Shown: positions 23,720 to 32,997 of the stretch, piece after piece
Numbering within the stretch: the first letter of the stretch is position 1
Layout of the letters: every line of letters begins with the position of its first letter
NCBI GenBank assembly: GCA_016219645.1
Contig: JACRLR010000015.1
Coordinates: forward strand, 1 to 64,000
Direction of reading: 5' to 3'
Length of the DNA stretch: 64,000 bases
Origin: Nitrospirota bacterium
GTDB taxonomy: Bacteria > Nitrospirota > Nitrospiria > Nitrospirales > Nitrospiraceae
Position numbers and translations under genes: made by a program
The notes under the pieces: generated by a model
The model's database searches: none
What the model saw: the letters and a program-made list of their open reading frames with translations, nothing else
Told to the model about the DNA's origin: nothing

Positions 23720-25168
23720 TTACGACCGTTCCCCTAACAGGTAGCGCACGACACGTTCAGCTGCGACTGCCCCGTCACGGATGCAGTCCGGAATCCCGAC
23801 CCCCCGATAGCCGGCGCCGGTGAGGATCAGTCCCCCATAGCGGCTGAGTGCCGCCTCAATCTGAGCCAGCCGATCCAGATGACCCATTGTATATTGCGGC
23901 ATCGCCCTCATCCAGCGATTGACTTCCACATACCCCGGCTCCGCAGTCACACCGCACATCGAAGCCAATTCTGCCCTGACCCGCGCCACTAAGGCCTGAT
24001 CATCCAACGTTAAAATAGCTTCCCGCCCGACTCCGCCGACGTAACAACGTACCAGCAGTAGATCGGGTGGAGCGCGGTGTGGCCACTTGAGCGAGGTCCA
24101 GGTCGCGGCAATGAGGTCGCGCCCCTCAGCCCGAGGCACGACAAACCCGAATCCCTCCGCTGTCCCGGATACCGCCGTCCTTGGATAGGCCATCGCGATC
24201 GTTGCTGTGGAGGAATAGGGAATCATCTCCAGCAAACCGCCGGCAATCGGCGTGAGCGGACGAACCAATTCAGCCGACACATAGGCAGGGGTGGCCAGCA
24301 CGAGACTATCGACGGACAGGACAGAACCGTCGCGGAGGATGACGTCGTACATCCAGCGACCGGGTTGGTGGGATCGCACACGCAGAGCGTCGACGGCACA
24401 GCTTGCCCTGAGTGTAACTCCTTGATCCGTCAATCGGCGTACCAGGCTGACGACAAGGTCCGATAAGCCGTTCTTGAGGCTGACGAACATGGTGCGTTTC
24501 CGGCCGGACTCTCCGGCGGAGGGGCCTGCTCCCCGGGCCTTCATCATTCCGCGAATCACACTTCCGTACTGCTGCTCCAACTCCATGAACCTCGGGAACG
24601 TTGCCTGCAGGCTCATTTGCTCTGCGTCTCCCGCATAGATGCCGGCCATCAAAGGCTCCAACATTCTTTCGAATGCCTGCCGGCCGACACGCCGCCGGAA
24701 GAAAGCCGCCAGTGATTCATCCTCCGGTGACCGCTTCGCAGGCACGGCCAAGTCCAGCCCCATCCGTGCGAGCCCTGCCCAACTCAAGAGGCCGCTTCGG
24801 AGAAAGGGACCTAGCTGATTGGGTGTAATGACAACGAGTCCCTCTGGAAGTTCATGGAGGCGGCCACGCGAGAAAACGGAAGCTCGCTTCCCGGTTTCGT
24901 TCGTGTTGATGAGCTGATCGGTCAGCCCCAGTTTGTCGCAGAGTTCAAGGCCGGCTGGTTTTTGCGACAGAAAGGAGTCTGGTCCTGCCTCTGTGACGAG
25001 ATCGCCAACGCGGTGGGTGACGATCTTGCCGCCCCAGTCAGAAGCGGCGTCGACTACTGTGCAACGGATCGGGATACCGGCGGCGGCTGCTTGTTCGCAC
25101 AGGGCAAAGGCAGTCGAGAGACCTGAGATTCCTCCGCCGATGACGCCGACTGTACGAAGATTGGTCAC
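23720..25168 (-). CDS. hemG: Protoporphyrinogen/coproporphyrinogen oxidase (HemY-type)
   Basis: 482 residues. The N-terminal FAD site is GVIGGGISGLSTAFAL, followed by DWGGKIVTHRVGDLVTEAGP, GFGFVVPRAEGRDLIAATW and the C-terminal FAD-binding YGGLILTGAGYRGVGIPDCI. It is the oxygen-using, FAD-dependent oxidase of haem synthesis; HemY enzymes act on protoporphyrinogen or, with HemQ, on coproporphyrinogen. It lies near hemE with a MITE-like repeat between them. A broken HemQ-family gene lies elsewhere in the window (48277), so which route is used cannot be decided here. Confidence 0.9.
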   Translation of the reverse strand: MTNLRTVGVIGGGISGLSTAFALCEQAAAAGIPIRCTVVDAASDWGGKIVTHRVGDLVTEAGPDSFLSQKPAGLELCDKLGLTDQLINTNETGKRASVFSRGRLHELPEGLVVITPNQLGPFLRSGLLSWAGLARMGLDLAVPAKRSPEDESLAAFFRRRVGRQAFERMLEPLMAGIYAGDAEQMSLQATFPRFMELEQQYGSVIRGMMKARGAGPSAGESGRKRTMFVSLKNGLSDLVVSLVRRLTDQGVTLRASCAVDALRVRSHQPGRWMYDVILRDGSVLSVDSLVLATPAYVSAELVRPLTPIAGGLLEMIPYSSTATIAMAYPRTAVSGTAEGFGFVVPRAEGRDLIAATWTSLKWPHRAPPDLLLVRCYVGGVGREAILTLDDQALVARVRAELASMCGVTAEPGYVEVNRWMRAMPQYTMGHLDRLAQIEAALSRYGGLILTGAGYRGVGIPDCIRDGAVAAERVVRYLLGERS

Positions 25169-25187
25169 GAGATGCGGAAGTTCCTAG

Positions 25188-25309
25188 CAGGATGCTGAAA
25201 AAGTCTGCCGGCGGCGTTCTCGCCGCGCTTAGAGGCTCAACGTACCGAAGCGTACGCCTCGCCTCTTCGCTTGCTGCGGCCTTGCCGGACAGCCTTTTTG
25301 AGCATCCTG
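25188..25309. repeat. MITE-like palindromic repeat, copy B
   Basis: CAGGATGCTGAAAAAGTCTG to CAGCCTTTTTGAGCATCCTG. It contains GGCGTTCTCGCCGCGCTTAGAGGCTCAACGTAC and TTGCTGCGGCCTTGCCGGAC. It lies between hemE and hemG. Confidence 0.75.
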
Positions 25310-25400
25310 CATCGTGTGCTCCTGTAGGCCAGATGTACACATCAGTGAACTTTCGGCGTACCCGCCGAGTTTTTCCGTAGCCTACTAGGCGAGAGACGCT

Positions 25401-26438
25401 TCACCGTTCCTGTCGTTGACTCAGTTTATGGACCATATCGATGGCTGCTGCCACATGGGCAATGGGAGTGGTGGGCAAGATCCCGTGGCCCAAATTAAAG
25501 ATGTGGCCCGGACGGCCGCCGGCCCGGCGCAGAATATCTTCGACGCGCCGTTCGATTTCATGTAACGGTGCATACAATGCTAATGGATCGAGATTCCCCT
25601 GGACTGCCACGTCATGGCCCACGTTTGCCCAAGCTTCATCGAGATGGATCCGCCAGTCGACCCCGATGACATCCCCTCCTGCTTCTCGCATCTGACGAAG
25701 CATGGCCGAGGTGCCAGTGCCGAAGTGAATCATCGGCACGCCTTCCCGCTTCAACCCCTCGAAAATCAATTGGACATGCGGCAGCACATATTCGACGTAG
25801 TCGCCGACCGAAAGGCAGCCCACCCAACTGTCGAACAATTGAATCGCCTGCGCTCCGGCCTTGATCTGGCTTCGCAGATAACCGGTGATGACGCGCGCAA
25901 ACTTGTCCATGAGCCGGTGCCACGTCTTCGGCTCGCAGTACATCATCTGTTTGGTGCGCAGGTAGTTCCGCGAGCTTCCGCCCTCGATCGCATAGCTGGC
26001 GAGGGTGAACGGTGCTCCGGCGAATCCGATCAACGGCACTCGTCCGCTCAACGCCCGTTGAGCCTGACGGATGGCTTCGGCCACATACTCAAGTTCGCCC
26101 CCATCTGTTATCTTCAGCCGCTCGACGTCTGCCTGGTCTCGCACCGGATTGTGGATGACTGGCCCTTCCCCTTCCGCAAACTCCAGGCTGAGGCCCATCG
26201 GTTCAAGCGGTAACAGGATGTCGGCAAAAATAATAGCGGCATCGAGCGGAAAGCGGTCGATCGGCTGGAGCGTGACTTGGGCCGCCAGCTCCGGCGTTTT
26301 GCACAACTCCAGCATCGAATATTTGGCACGGAGAGACCGATACTCGGCCATGTAGCGGCCTGCCTGGCGCATGAACCAGACGGGCGTACAATCGACCGGC
26401 TCACGCCGGCAGGCTTTGAGGAATCGGTCATTGAACAT
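25401..26438 (-). CDS. hemE: Uroporphyrinogen decarboxylase
   Basis: 345 residues. It decarboxylates uroporphyrinogen III to coproporphyrinogen III. The signature PVWFMRQAGRYMAEYR is near residue 20. GFAGAPFTLASYAIEGG, the region IQLFDSWVGCLS and the C-terminal FNLGHGILPTTP match the family throughout. The length is normal. It is expected to be in one haem unit with the HemY-type gene downstream, though a repeat separates them. Confidence 0.95.
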   Translation of the reverse strand: MFNDRFLKACRREPVDCTPVWFMRQAGRYMAEYRSLRAKYSMLELCKTPELAAQVTLQPIDRFPLDAAIIFADILLPLEPMGLSLEFAEGEGPVIHNPVRDQADVERLKITDGGELEYVAEAIRQAQRALSGRVPLIGFAGAPFTLASYAIEGGSSRNYLRTKQMMYCEPKTWHRLMDKFARVITGYLRSQIKAGAQAIQLFDSWVGCLSVGDYVEYVLPHVQLIFEGLKREGVPMIHFGTGTSAMLRQMREAGGDVIGVDWRIHLDEAWANVGHDVAVQGNLDPLALYAPLHEIERRVEDILRRAGGRPGHIFNLGHGILPTTPIAHVAAAIDMVHKLSQRQER

Positions 26439-26572
26439 GTGGGCATTCTAGAGACGAGGGGCCGAGGGTGTCAATTCGCACTCAGCGGAGCCTGTCCCCA
26501 GGCTTCTGAGTGACGTGAAAAGCGCTGCTGGCGGTCCAAGCTTGTGAAGCTAGAGGGGGGGCATAAAAGTGC

Positions 26573-26600
26573 TTGAACTTTTTGACTTGACCAATATAAA
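26573..26600 (+). promoter_or_regulatory. Sigma70-like promoter of the PilZ gene
   Basis: TTGAAC (26573-26578), a 16-base spacer and TATAAA (26595-26600), about 50 bases before ATG 26650. A second overlapping TTGACT (26582) is visible. Confidence 0.5.
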
Positions 26601-26649
26601 CTATGCAGGCTGTGGTTGCACTTCGTACCTAACATCACTGCAAGTCGAT

Positions 26650-26982
26650 ATGACAATCAAACAGGAACGGAGAGATGGCGATCGTGCGCCCAGCATGTGG
26701 GCCTGTCCCTACGAGCTGACGAAGCTCGAGGGCAGCGCTGCGGTGAAGTCGTCGAAAGGGTATGGATACTCGATCAATGTGAGCCCGGGTGGTATGCTGT
26801 TGTTACTCCCTCAGAAAGTGGGCAAGCGGCAGATCTTTGAAATTCAGGTGCCTTCAAAGGCGAAGAAAAAAGAACGCACCAAACTCGTCGAAGTGCGTTG
26901 GACCCAATCTATTCCAGTAAGCCCGCGTGTCAACATGTACCTGGTGGGCACTCGTTTCCTGTTTGAACCCCCCGCTCAGTAA
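26650..26982 (+). CDS. PilZ-domain-like protein
   Basis: 110 residues from ATG 26650 (the frame is open to 26569; the predicted promoter falls inside that extension, so the shorter start is chosen). It contains KQERRDGDRA near the start, YSINVSPGGMLLLLPQ (the D/NxSxxG part of PilZ) and VEVRWTQSIPVSPRVNMYLVGTRF. The RxxxR and NxSxxG elements are those that bind cyclic di-GMP. It probably links c-di-GMP to motility or biofilm control; the target is unknown. Confidence 0.7.
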   Translation: MTIKQERRDGDRAPSMWACPYELTKLEGSAAVKSSKGYGYSINVSPGGMLLLLPQKVGKRQIFEIQVPSKAKKKERTKLVEVRWTQSIPVSPRVNMYLVGTRFLFEPPAQ

Positions 26983-26993
26983 CCTCAGGCTCC

Positions 26994-27185
26994 TAGCCCA
27001 CATTACTCATGACAGTTCGTCGCGAAATCGTTGAGCCGCGTCGCGAGACCGGCGTGCGGAGATGTGAGGACCCGAGTCGTACTCGTGCAGTACGTGGAGG
27101 GTCCGAGGGGCGAGCCCGCTGGCCGAAGGCTCGTCGTAGCAGCGGATCGGCGATTGCAGCAGAAGTGTTCATGAATAATGCGGGC
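26994..27185. repeat. Second MITE-like family, copy A
   Basis: AGCCCACATTACTCATGA (26995-) is the imperfect complement of TCATGAATAATGCGGGCT (to 27185). The adjacent TCGTCGCGAAATCG and CGGCGATTGCAGCAGAAG extend the terminal repeats. A second copy is at 34381, and a partial right end (GCGGTGATTGCAGCAGAAGCGG) is at 46289. Confidence 0.6.
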
Positions 27186-27197
27186 TAGGCTAAAGCC

Positions 27198-27863
27198 TCA
27201 CTCAAATTCTTCCCATCCGTTCAAGCGGTTGCCGAACACAAGTATACGTTTGTTGGTGGTGACGAGGATAAGGCCTTGCTCAATATCCAACCGCGTGATG
27301 TGTTCGTGGATGCCGAGTGCCTTTGAGGAGAAGTCACCGAGTAGAGAGGTAAATCCCACGAGCCGTTCGTTTGTGACGAACACTACTCCATAATCAGTCG
27401 ACCGTGTCGTCTTGATCGTTTCTCGTACGCCGAGGGCTTCATCGATCCAGATTCCGTTCGCTCCGCGGAATCCATACAGATGCTTATCCGTTCTCACCAC
27501 ACTGAAAGTGGGCAACACAAGCCGGTCGAGGACCTTTTCATTGAGATCACGATCCGTCTCCGTCCAAATAAAGGTACGGCTAGAAAAACCCAGCAGGCGA
27601 CGTGAGGTCACGACAACGGCATTGATGCCGCTGGCAACAGAACTCGCCACGGTTTCTTGAAGGTCGAGGGGAATCTCCCGACGGCCGCTTACCACACTCG
27701 TGGCGATAGCCCGGCCCGGTTCGATCCGGATTGTGACCTCATTGCCGTAGTCGACCGCGTGCGTGATGCCCGGCCAGAAGAGCCAGGCAATCGTCGCCAG
27801 CAACAGTCGGGAAGGGAGGAGGGGCCAATTTTCTGAACAGGGCGTAGACATGATCTGGATCAT
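27198..27863 (-). CDS. Secreted hypothetical protein, propeller-like repeats
   Basis: 221 residues with a signal peptide (LLLATIAWLFWPGITHA). The mature part has repeated strands of the type VVVTSRRLLGFSSRTFIW, VRTDKHLYGFRGANGIW, VFVTNERLVGFTSLLG and LVTTNKRILVFGNRL. About four such blades resemble part of a beta-propeller. No enzyme motif. It lies before a SHOCT-ended protein on the same strand. Confidence 0.6.
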   Translation of the reverse strand: MIQIMSTPCSENWPLLPSRLLLATIAWLFWPGITHAVDYGNEVTIRIEPGRAIATSVVSGRREIPLDLQETVASSVASGINAVVVTSRRLLGFSSRTFIWTETDRDLNEKVLDRLVLPTFSVVRTDKHLYGFRGANGIWIDEALGVRETIKTTRSTDYGVVFVTNERLVGFTSLLGDFSSKALGIHEHITRLDIEQGLILVTTNKRILVFGNRLNGWEEFE

Positions 27864-27914
27864 TCTACCGCACGTTCGTGCGGCAGTGTGAGAAACGGAT
27901 GTGGAGGTCAGCGG

Positions 27915-28760
27915 TCAAAACCCGTCGAGGAGCATTTTCTTCTTCGCTGCAAATTCGTCGTCGGTGATCAAACCCTCGTCGTGAATCTGTTTGAGCCGCT
28001 TCAGCTTCCCTTCGAGAGAAGAATCCGGGTGAGCCGAAGAAGACGATCCCTTCTCCTGGCCGCCGTCTATCCGGGAAGCGTCCGATAAGAGCTGCTGATA
28101 GGTGAGGGCTAATTGTGGAGCCTCAGGGATCAGAAAAGTCCCAATCCCGCCTTCTCCAGTCAAGCTCTGATGTGGGCCCGGCACAAATTCATAGAGTGCC
28201 CCGGCGATCATGTGCAGTGGATCCTGCCACAGCAGTTCACGGACACTCGACATAGTCACGGCTTCGCGATAGTTCCCTAGGATAAGATGCAGTTGTGCAT
28301 CTTTCACGTACCAGGCCCCCGTCGTAATTTCGGTCATCTCTCGTGTCTTCTGGCTCGTCAATCCGAAAACCACCATCTCCGAAGGCTGCGCCTGAGCAAA
28401 CGCTCGTGTCAGGGTTTCGCTGAGATAGTCCACCTCAGTCGGTGTAAAGGCCTGCAACTTCGGCCCGTTCCGACCGGAAAAAAAGAATAGCCCCTGGTCA
28501 ATTTTTTGAACATATATACTGCGCAGGATCGGTTTCCATTGTTCAGCGCTCCAACGGAAGGGGTGGGAAAAAGGTTGAGTGCTTTCCTCGGGGCGATCAT
28601 TCGCGGAAATCTGTAGCCGGACAAATCGATCCGCTTCTTCACACATCCCGCAGGCTACGCGACTGGCTGGTGTTGCCCCGAAACTTATGGCAACGGCCAG
28701 GATGGTGATCATTAAGAAGGGAGTTGAAAGAGCACGTTTGTCTTTCCCACCAGCTGTCAT
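27915..28760 (-). CDS. Secreted protein with C-terminal SHOCT domain
   Basis: 281 residues. The signal peptide (FLMITILAVAISFGATPAS) is followed by CGMCEEA (a CxxC pair). The middle has no known fold. A Ser-rich linker (GSSSSAHPDSS) leads to a SHOCT motif at the end (LEGKLKRLKQIHDEGLITDDEFAAKKKMLLD). SHOCT modules are short helical hairpins for oligomerisation or peptide contact. The function is unknown. Confidence 0.68.
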   Translation of the reverse strand: MTAGGKDKRALSTPFLMITILAVAISFGATPASRVACGMCEEADRFVRLQISANDRPEESTQPFSHPFRWSAEQWKPILRSIYVQKIDQGLFFFSGRNGPKLQAFTPTEVDYLSETLTRAFAQAQPSEMVVFGLTSQKTREMTEITTGAWYVKDAQLHLILGNYREAVTMSSVRELLWQDPLHMIAGALYEFVPGPHQSLTGEGGIGTFLIPEAPQLALTYQQLLSDASRIDGGQEKGSSSSAHPDSSLEGKLKRLKQIHDEGLITDDEFAAKKKMLLDGF

Positions 28761-28810
28761 ACTTTTTCACCGCAGAAGCTGCAAGAGACGGGGCGCATAC
28801 CCTTTTGCCC

Positions 28811-30316
28811 TCAATAGGCGAAGTCGAATCCGACCAACATCGTTTGCCCTAGGAGATTTCCGCATGCGGGCGCGCAAGCACCACCTGACGGGTTCCCCGA
28901 ATTGTTCGTTCCTACGCCTTCCGTCCGGTAGGTGTTGTATTCTGCATGCAGCGCAATATCGGTCCTGTTTGACTGGTGGATAAAGTAACGGACCAAGAAG
29001 GTGTGCGAGTCGACGTCATTGTAGTTCTTGGCAAATGTCGGATCGCCTTGCCGGTCGTTTCTGATGATGTCATAGCGATACGAGAAGAACCAGCCTGGCA
29101 TTCCGACCAGCGGCAATTGAGTCGGGAACCAATCCAACTCGACAAAGGCGCCGTTCCATGAGGCATTCTGGGCGTTTGTGATTCCTTGTGACACAAAGAG
29201 ATTTTTGCTGTCGTTCGCGTGGACGAAGGCGCCAAAGAGATTCCATTGTCCATCATAGGTGAAACTCACATCGGCCCCAATCCGATAGAACGGTTGACCA
29301 CTCCCCGCAACGCCCTGGCATTCGGGGCAGGTCGCATTCGCCACAGTAGGAGCGTTTCCGTACGCGCCGAACACACCAATGCGATGGCCGGTGACAATGC
29401 CATAGCCCCCGAACGACTGTGTCATATGGCCATAGAAATTCACGTTTCGCCCTCCAGGGCCACAGTTCGCCCCTGCGGGGCAGTTGGTAGAGCCTCCTGG
29501 CCAGGCATCCGTGTTCGTGCTGAGACCAGCAAGACTGTAACGGAAGAATCCGTCTGTGACCGCCGTTTTAGTAATGCCGGACAATTCAACGCCAGGTGAA
29601 TTGTCTCCGATCGCGAAGGCGTTGGGGTTGGCATAACTACTGGTCCTTGTCCCGCCGATCGTAGCTGTGTAGGGAGTTCCAGCGGCATAGTGATACATTA
29701 CGAACTTGGTGTTGAGGGTAGGACTCCGTTTCTCGCTAAAGGGCACATCGATTTCAAACTTCCCGACCTTGAGATTCATGAGGTAAGTCCCCGGTTCGCT
29801 TGTGACACCGAGAAACCGTTCGAGTCGGTTGAGCCGGACATAGGCAGCCTCCAAATCGCTGTCAGAGGCCCCCGTGCCAAACCCGGCGCTTCCAAGGCCT
29901 GGTGTAAAGACGAGGCCGAACGAGATGTCGCGATGCAGGAGGCCGAAGCTTAAAATATCCAGCCCCGTAAAACCAAACCCGCCAGTGCTGACGCCGCTTC
30001 CATCCGTTCGGACGCTGGCTGCCTGGTAACCGGCCGTCGTCCGCATTGAAAGGGGCCAGTAGCCCATAGTGATATTGGGATGAGTAGGTAGGTCTATATC
30101 TGCATCAAATTGATAGCCTTGGTCACGAAATTGGTTTCCGAAGTCATTGAGCTTCGGAAATCCCGGCACGTGGCACACGTTGCACGATACTCCGTATTTT
30201 CGTGCAAACGCGGGAATGGCATCAGCCTCAGGCAGGAGAACGCTGATTTCATACGTGAACAGGCCGATCAGTCCAAGCAGACAGACGATAAGTCCCCGTA
30301 CCGCGCGAGTGCTCAT
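28811..30316 (-). CDS. Outer membrane porin-like protein with one c-type haem motif
   Basis: 501 residues from ATG 30316 (ribosome site AAGGAAGGG; an upstream ATG at 30337 is less likely). Signal peptide, then PAFARKYGVSCNVCHVPGFP: one CxxCH haem site (C45, C48, H49). The remaining ~440 residues are beta-strand-rich with alternating hydrophobic and polar residues, ending in LLGQTMLVGFDFAY with the aromatic end typical of outer membrane barrels. Such haem-bearing porins are common in Nitrospira and could move electrons or metal ions through the outer membrane. The cytochrome gene downstream on the same strand (30413) is likely linked. Confidence 0.75.
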   Translation of the reverse strand: MSTRAVRGLIVCLLGLIGLFTYEISVLLPEADAIPAFARKYGVSCNVCHVPGFPKLNDFGNQFRDQGYQFDADIDLPTHPNITMGYWPLSMRTTAGYQAASVRTDGSGVSTGGFGFTGLDILSFGLLHRDISFGLVFTPGLGSAGFGTGASDSDLEAAYVRLNRLERFLGVTSEPGTYLMNLKVGKFEIDVPFSEKRSPTLNTKFVMYHYAAGTPYTATIGGTRTSSYANPNAFAIGDNSPGVELSGITKTAVTDGFFRYSLAGLSTNTDAWPGGSTNCPAGANCGPGGRNVNFYGHMTQSFGGYGIVTGHRIGVFGAYGNAPTVANATCPECQGVAGSGQPFYRIGADVSFTYDGQWNLFGAFVHANDSKNLFVSQGITNAQNASWNGAFVELDWFPTQLPLVGMPGWFFSYRYDIIRNDRQGDPTFAKNYNDVDSHTFLVRYFIHQSNRTDIALHAEYNTYRTEGVGTNNSGNPSGGACAPACGNLLGQTMLVGFDFAY

Positions 30317-30412
30317 GATGGTATCCCTTCCTTTCACGCTCGCCTGCGCCGGCTCATTGATGATGCAATGGGTCCTATCCCCCTCGAAGCACCAAAATCA
30401 TGCTAGTCGATG

Positions 30413-30874
30413 CTACGAATGTTCAATGCAAAATGTTCGGACATAGGCCACGACCTTCCATCCTTCCTCCTCCGACAACAATGCGGGAATGAGTGCTTGC
30501 ATCCCTGAGCCTGGACTGCCGGATTTGATAATCCAAAACAGTTCCCCGTCTTCCCGCTCTTCCTGAAAGGCGCAGTTCGTGAAATTACTTGGCGGGTCTT
30601 TATCCATGTGCGCTGCAGGCCCGTCGCCTTTGCCGCTGATCCCGTGGCAGAGATGACCCCCCCCCTTGCCTTCGAAGAGCGCTTTACCCGCTGCGACGAT
30701 TTCGGGCGGGGCTGTGCGAGCCTCTCCAAAGGGGGCCTTATAGCTGAGGGCTTCCTTCATGGCGGAGGAAGGGACTCGGTCTTCGGCAGGTTCGCGCGGG
30801 GCACTAGCCGCTACGGTGACCACGGCCATCATGGCGGGGAGCATGAAGAAGCCTAGAAGCTTTCGGTAGTGCAT
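30413..30874 (-). CDS. Cytochrome c with atypical GxxCH haem motif
   Basis: 153 residues, ribosome site GGAAGGAGG. Signal peptide (FMLPAMMAVVTVAASA). A cytochrome c fold is clear: AAGKALFEGKGGGHLCHGIS, then KDPPSNFTNC and the Met-ligand region GSPGSGMQALIPALLSEEEGWKVVAYVRTF. The haem site lacks its first Cys: GHLCH in place of CxxCH. The change lies next to a run of nine G (minus strand, around 30657-30665), so a real single-Cys attachment and an assembly error are both possible. It is upstream of the porin-like cytochrome on the same strand in transcription order. Confidence 0.75.
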   Translation of the reverse strand: MHYRKLLGFFMLPAMMAVVTVAASAPREPAEDRVPSSAMKEALSYKAPFGEARTAPPEIVAAGKALFEGKGGGHLCHGISGKGDGPAAHMDKDPPSNFTNCAFQEEREDGELFWIIKSGSPGSGMQALIPALLSEEEGWKVVAYVRTFCIEHS

Positions 30875-31315
30875 CGAAACACCTCCTTCCGCATACGAGC
30901 CTTGCCACGTTGTCTTGAACGGTACTCCTTTTAAAGAAGATCTTAATGCGCACTACGCAATTCGCATTCCTGGCGACTGATGGGCCCTATGGGCGAGAAA
31001 CTGTCAAGGACATCGCGTGATTCTTCGGTAGGAGACGAAATTCCGTAGGCAGTCACCCCTCAGAATTGGGGCTTTTTGCAGCAACAGGGGTATTCTCGCT
31101 TGTCCCAGAAGGCCACAGCGATACTCTTTATGTGCAGGCTGAGTTTGTGAAAATGCTCATGCGCCGTTCGCGATTCCTCGGTCGGAACCTTGTGGCTCGT
31201 AGCGAGCAATACGGCCGTGGTTGCCAAGGAACAGCAAAACGTAATGCGAGGGTCAGCGAAGGTGTAGCAGAGTGTTTTTGTAGCCTGTATTAGGAGTGGG
31301 GATTTTGTAGGCAAG
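30875..31315. other. Gene-free stretch
   Basis: No supported gene. A small hairpin CCCC-TCAGAATT-GGGG followed by CTTTTTG (31056-31077, plus strand) looks like a weak intrinsic terminator. The words GTAGGCAGTCAC (31045) and GTAGGCAAGTCAC (31306) bracket the stretch as direct repeats, which may mark a vanished insertion. Confidence 0.4.
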
Positions 31316-32521
31316 TCACTTCGCAATGGTGATGCTGGGGACTCCGACGCGAGGCACATCGGTGACGGTCATCTGGAACAGCAGATACAACATTTGGAAG
31401 GCCTCGCGATTCCAGCGTGCCAGCGGCCCGGTGGTGTTTACGGCATAATGTTTTCCGTGATACTGAATTGAGAGATCGACTCCCGAGGGAGATCCATTCG
31501 ACACCAGGAGTTCCATTGTGTAGGCGGGATTTTCGAGGACCGGCGGGGTTCGCGGATCTTTGTCGACATGGTATTCGGGGTCTTCTTCGAGCGATCGACC
31601 CAGAAAGTTGAGAATGGTGTTGAAGCTCCGCAATCGGAAAACTCCCTTGAGTGGGAATTCACCTCCGACGTGCCCTGGGCGGATGTCGAAGGACACATCG
31701 CTGAGCTGCCCTTCCTCCGTTTCGTCGATCAACCGGGCACGCTCCTCAGGTGAGAGTGTGTTGGGGTCATAGTTGGTGATGTGGATTTGTCCGGCGATTA
31801 GTTTTCGAAGGGTGTAGGTGTTGTCTTTCTGATTGTAGGTCATCTGATACTCGTGCTGTAACGCGTGAAAGCCTTCGGCTGTGACCGAGCCTGCGGGAAT
31901 GGTCCAAGTTCGAGGATAGATAAGCGGTTCGGCAAAGAGGTGGTTTTCGTCCTGAATGGCCGAGAGGTGCGTGACCACCCGGCGGAACATCTCGTAGCCT
32001 GGCCGGTCTGCAGGCGCATTGCGGTAGGCAACCTCCTGGCCATGCTCTGTGACCCGCAGTTCCTGCGCCATCAGCCGGAGCAACAGATCAATGTCGTACC
32101 GTTGCCGAAGGAGGTGGAGAAATTTCGTTTCCTGAAAAGGAGTTAAGAGCCGCTTGGTGAACTCTTCTCCTTCGATCGGCGCAATACTGATGGTGGGGTT
32201 TTCCGCCACGCTGCCGCCGAAGATCGGCATGAGGGTTTTGCTTGCATCTCCCGTAAGTGCCGGAGTGGCGCCGGCATGGACACGGAAATCAAACGTCGCG
32301 GCGATATTCGACACGCCGGTGAAGTGGATCGGTTGATGCTGGTGGGCGCGGGCGATGTTGATGAGGAGTTGTTTGGAGATGGCATCGGTAATTGCCTCAT
32401 CATACGTGATCACGGCGCGATTCAGCGTGATAGGAGAGAGGCAACCGGTTATGGCCAGGCTCATTAACAACCCCGCCAGGGTCACTTGCGTGGAGGCTGT
32501 TACACGTTGTCCCATCGTCAT
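31316..32521 (-). CDS. Large hypothetical lipoprotein
   Basis: 401 residues. Signal peptide with lipobox LAITGC (Cys about 27), so lipid-anchored. The N-terminal part begins ITLNRAVITYDEAITDAISKQLLINIARAHQHQP, a pattern I have seen in bacterial lipoproteins of unknown function. The rest mixes helices with beta strands (FRLRSFNTILNFLGRSLEED) and ends VTDVPRVGVPSITIAK. No catalytic motif. Acts in the envelope; role unknown. Confidence 0.65.
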   Translation of the reverse strand: MTMGQRVTASTQVTLAGLLMSLAITGCLSPITLNRAVITYDEAITDAISKQLLINIARAHQHQPIHFTGVSNIAATFDFRVHAGATPALTGDASKTLMPIFGGSVAENPTISIAPIEGEEFTKRLLTPFQETKFLHLLRQRYDIDLLLRLMAQELRVTEHGQEVAYRNAPADRPGYEMFRRVVTHLSAIQDENHLFAEPLIYPRTWTIPAGSVTAEGFHALQHEYQMTYNQKDNTYTLRKLIAGQIHITNYDPNTLSPEERARLIDETEEGQLSDVSFDIRPGHVGGEFPLKGVFRLRSFNTILNFLGRSLEEDPEYHVDKDPRTPPVLENPAYTMELLVSNGSPSGVDLSIQYHGKHYAVNTTGPLARWNREAFQMLYLLFQMTVTDVPRVGVPSITIAK

Positions 32522-32591
32522 AAGACTACCGGCCCAGCGGCCCGACCATCATTCGGCAGGTTTGTAGCATAATCGATATGGGATGCCTAGC

Positions 32592-32694
32592 AGGGTAAGG
32601 TTGAGGTTGAGGCTAAGGTAGAGCGAAGAGGACCAAAGACACCAATGGACTCTTGATCCGAAGTTTAGCCTCAGTCTTAACCTCAACCTGCCCC
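32592..32694. repeat. Word-built palindrome (GGTTGAGGCTAAGG type)
   Basis: AGGGTAAGGTTGAGG and TTGAGGCTAAGG on the left pair with TTAGCCTCAGTC and TTAACCTCAACCTG on the right. The same words form an arm inside the repeat at 62078 and appear as one arm at 36520-36556. Confidence 0.6.
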
Positions 32695-32860
32695 ACTTGT
32701 AGTGGTCCCGCCTTTGCAGATTCCTCCTTGCGAGGCGGCAAAAACCTTGATGATAGAGCGAATATTGGGGCTTTCTTCCCCAAAAGAAAGGTGCATCTGT
32801 AGCTTTTCGCGCCAGAGTGATCTTGACCGCTTCTAGAGTAAAGGGCTAGCCTCTCGTCTG

Positions 32861-32974
32861 TGGTTTGCCTGGTTGGTCTGGTTTGTTTGGTCTGTTTGGT
32901 TGATTTCGTTCATCCGGTGACCCTTTTAGTCTGCTTCAACCAAATAAACAAGAAAACCAAACAAACAAAAGAAA
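32861..32974. repeat. Word-built palindrome (GGTTTGTTTGG type) ahead of a regulator
   Basis: TGGTTTGCCTGGTTGGTCTGG and following G/T words pair with AACCAAATAAACAAG and AAAACCAAACAAACAAAAG. It ends about 24 bases before the start of the sigma54 regulator, so it would be transcribed in its leader. Confidence 0.6.
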
Positions 32975-32997
32975 CGGGGTCGGAGAAGGAGTGCAGC

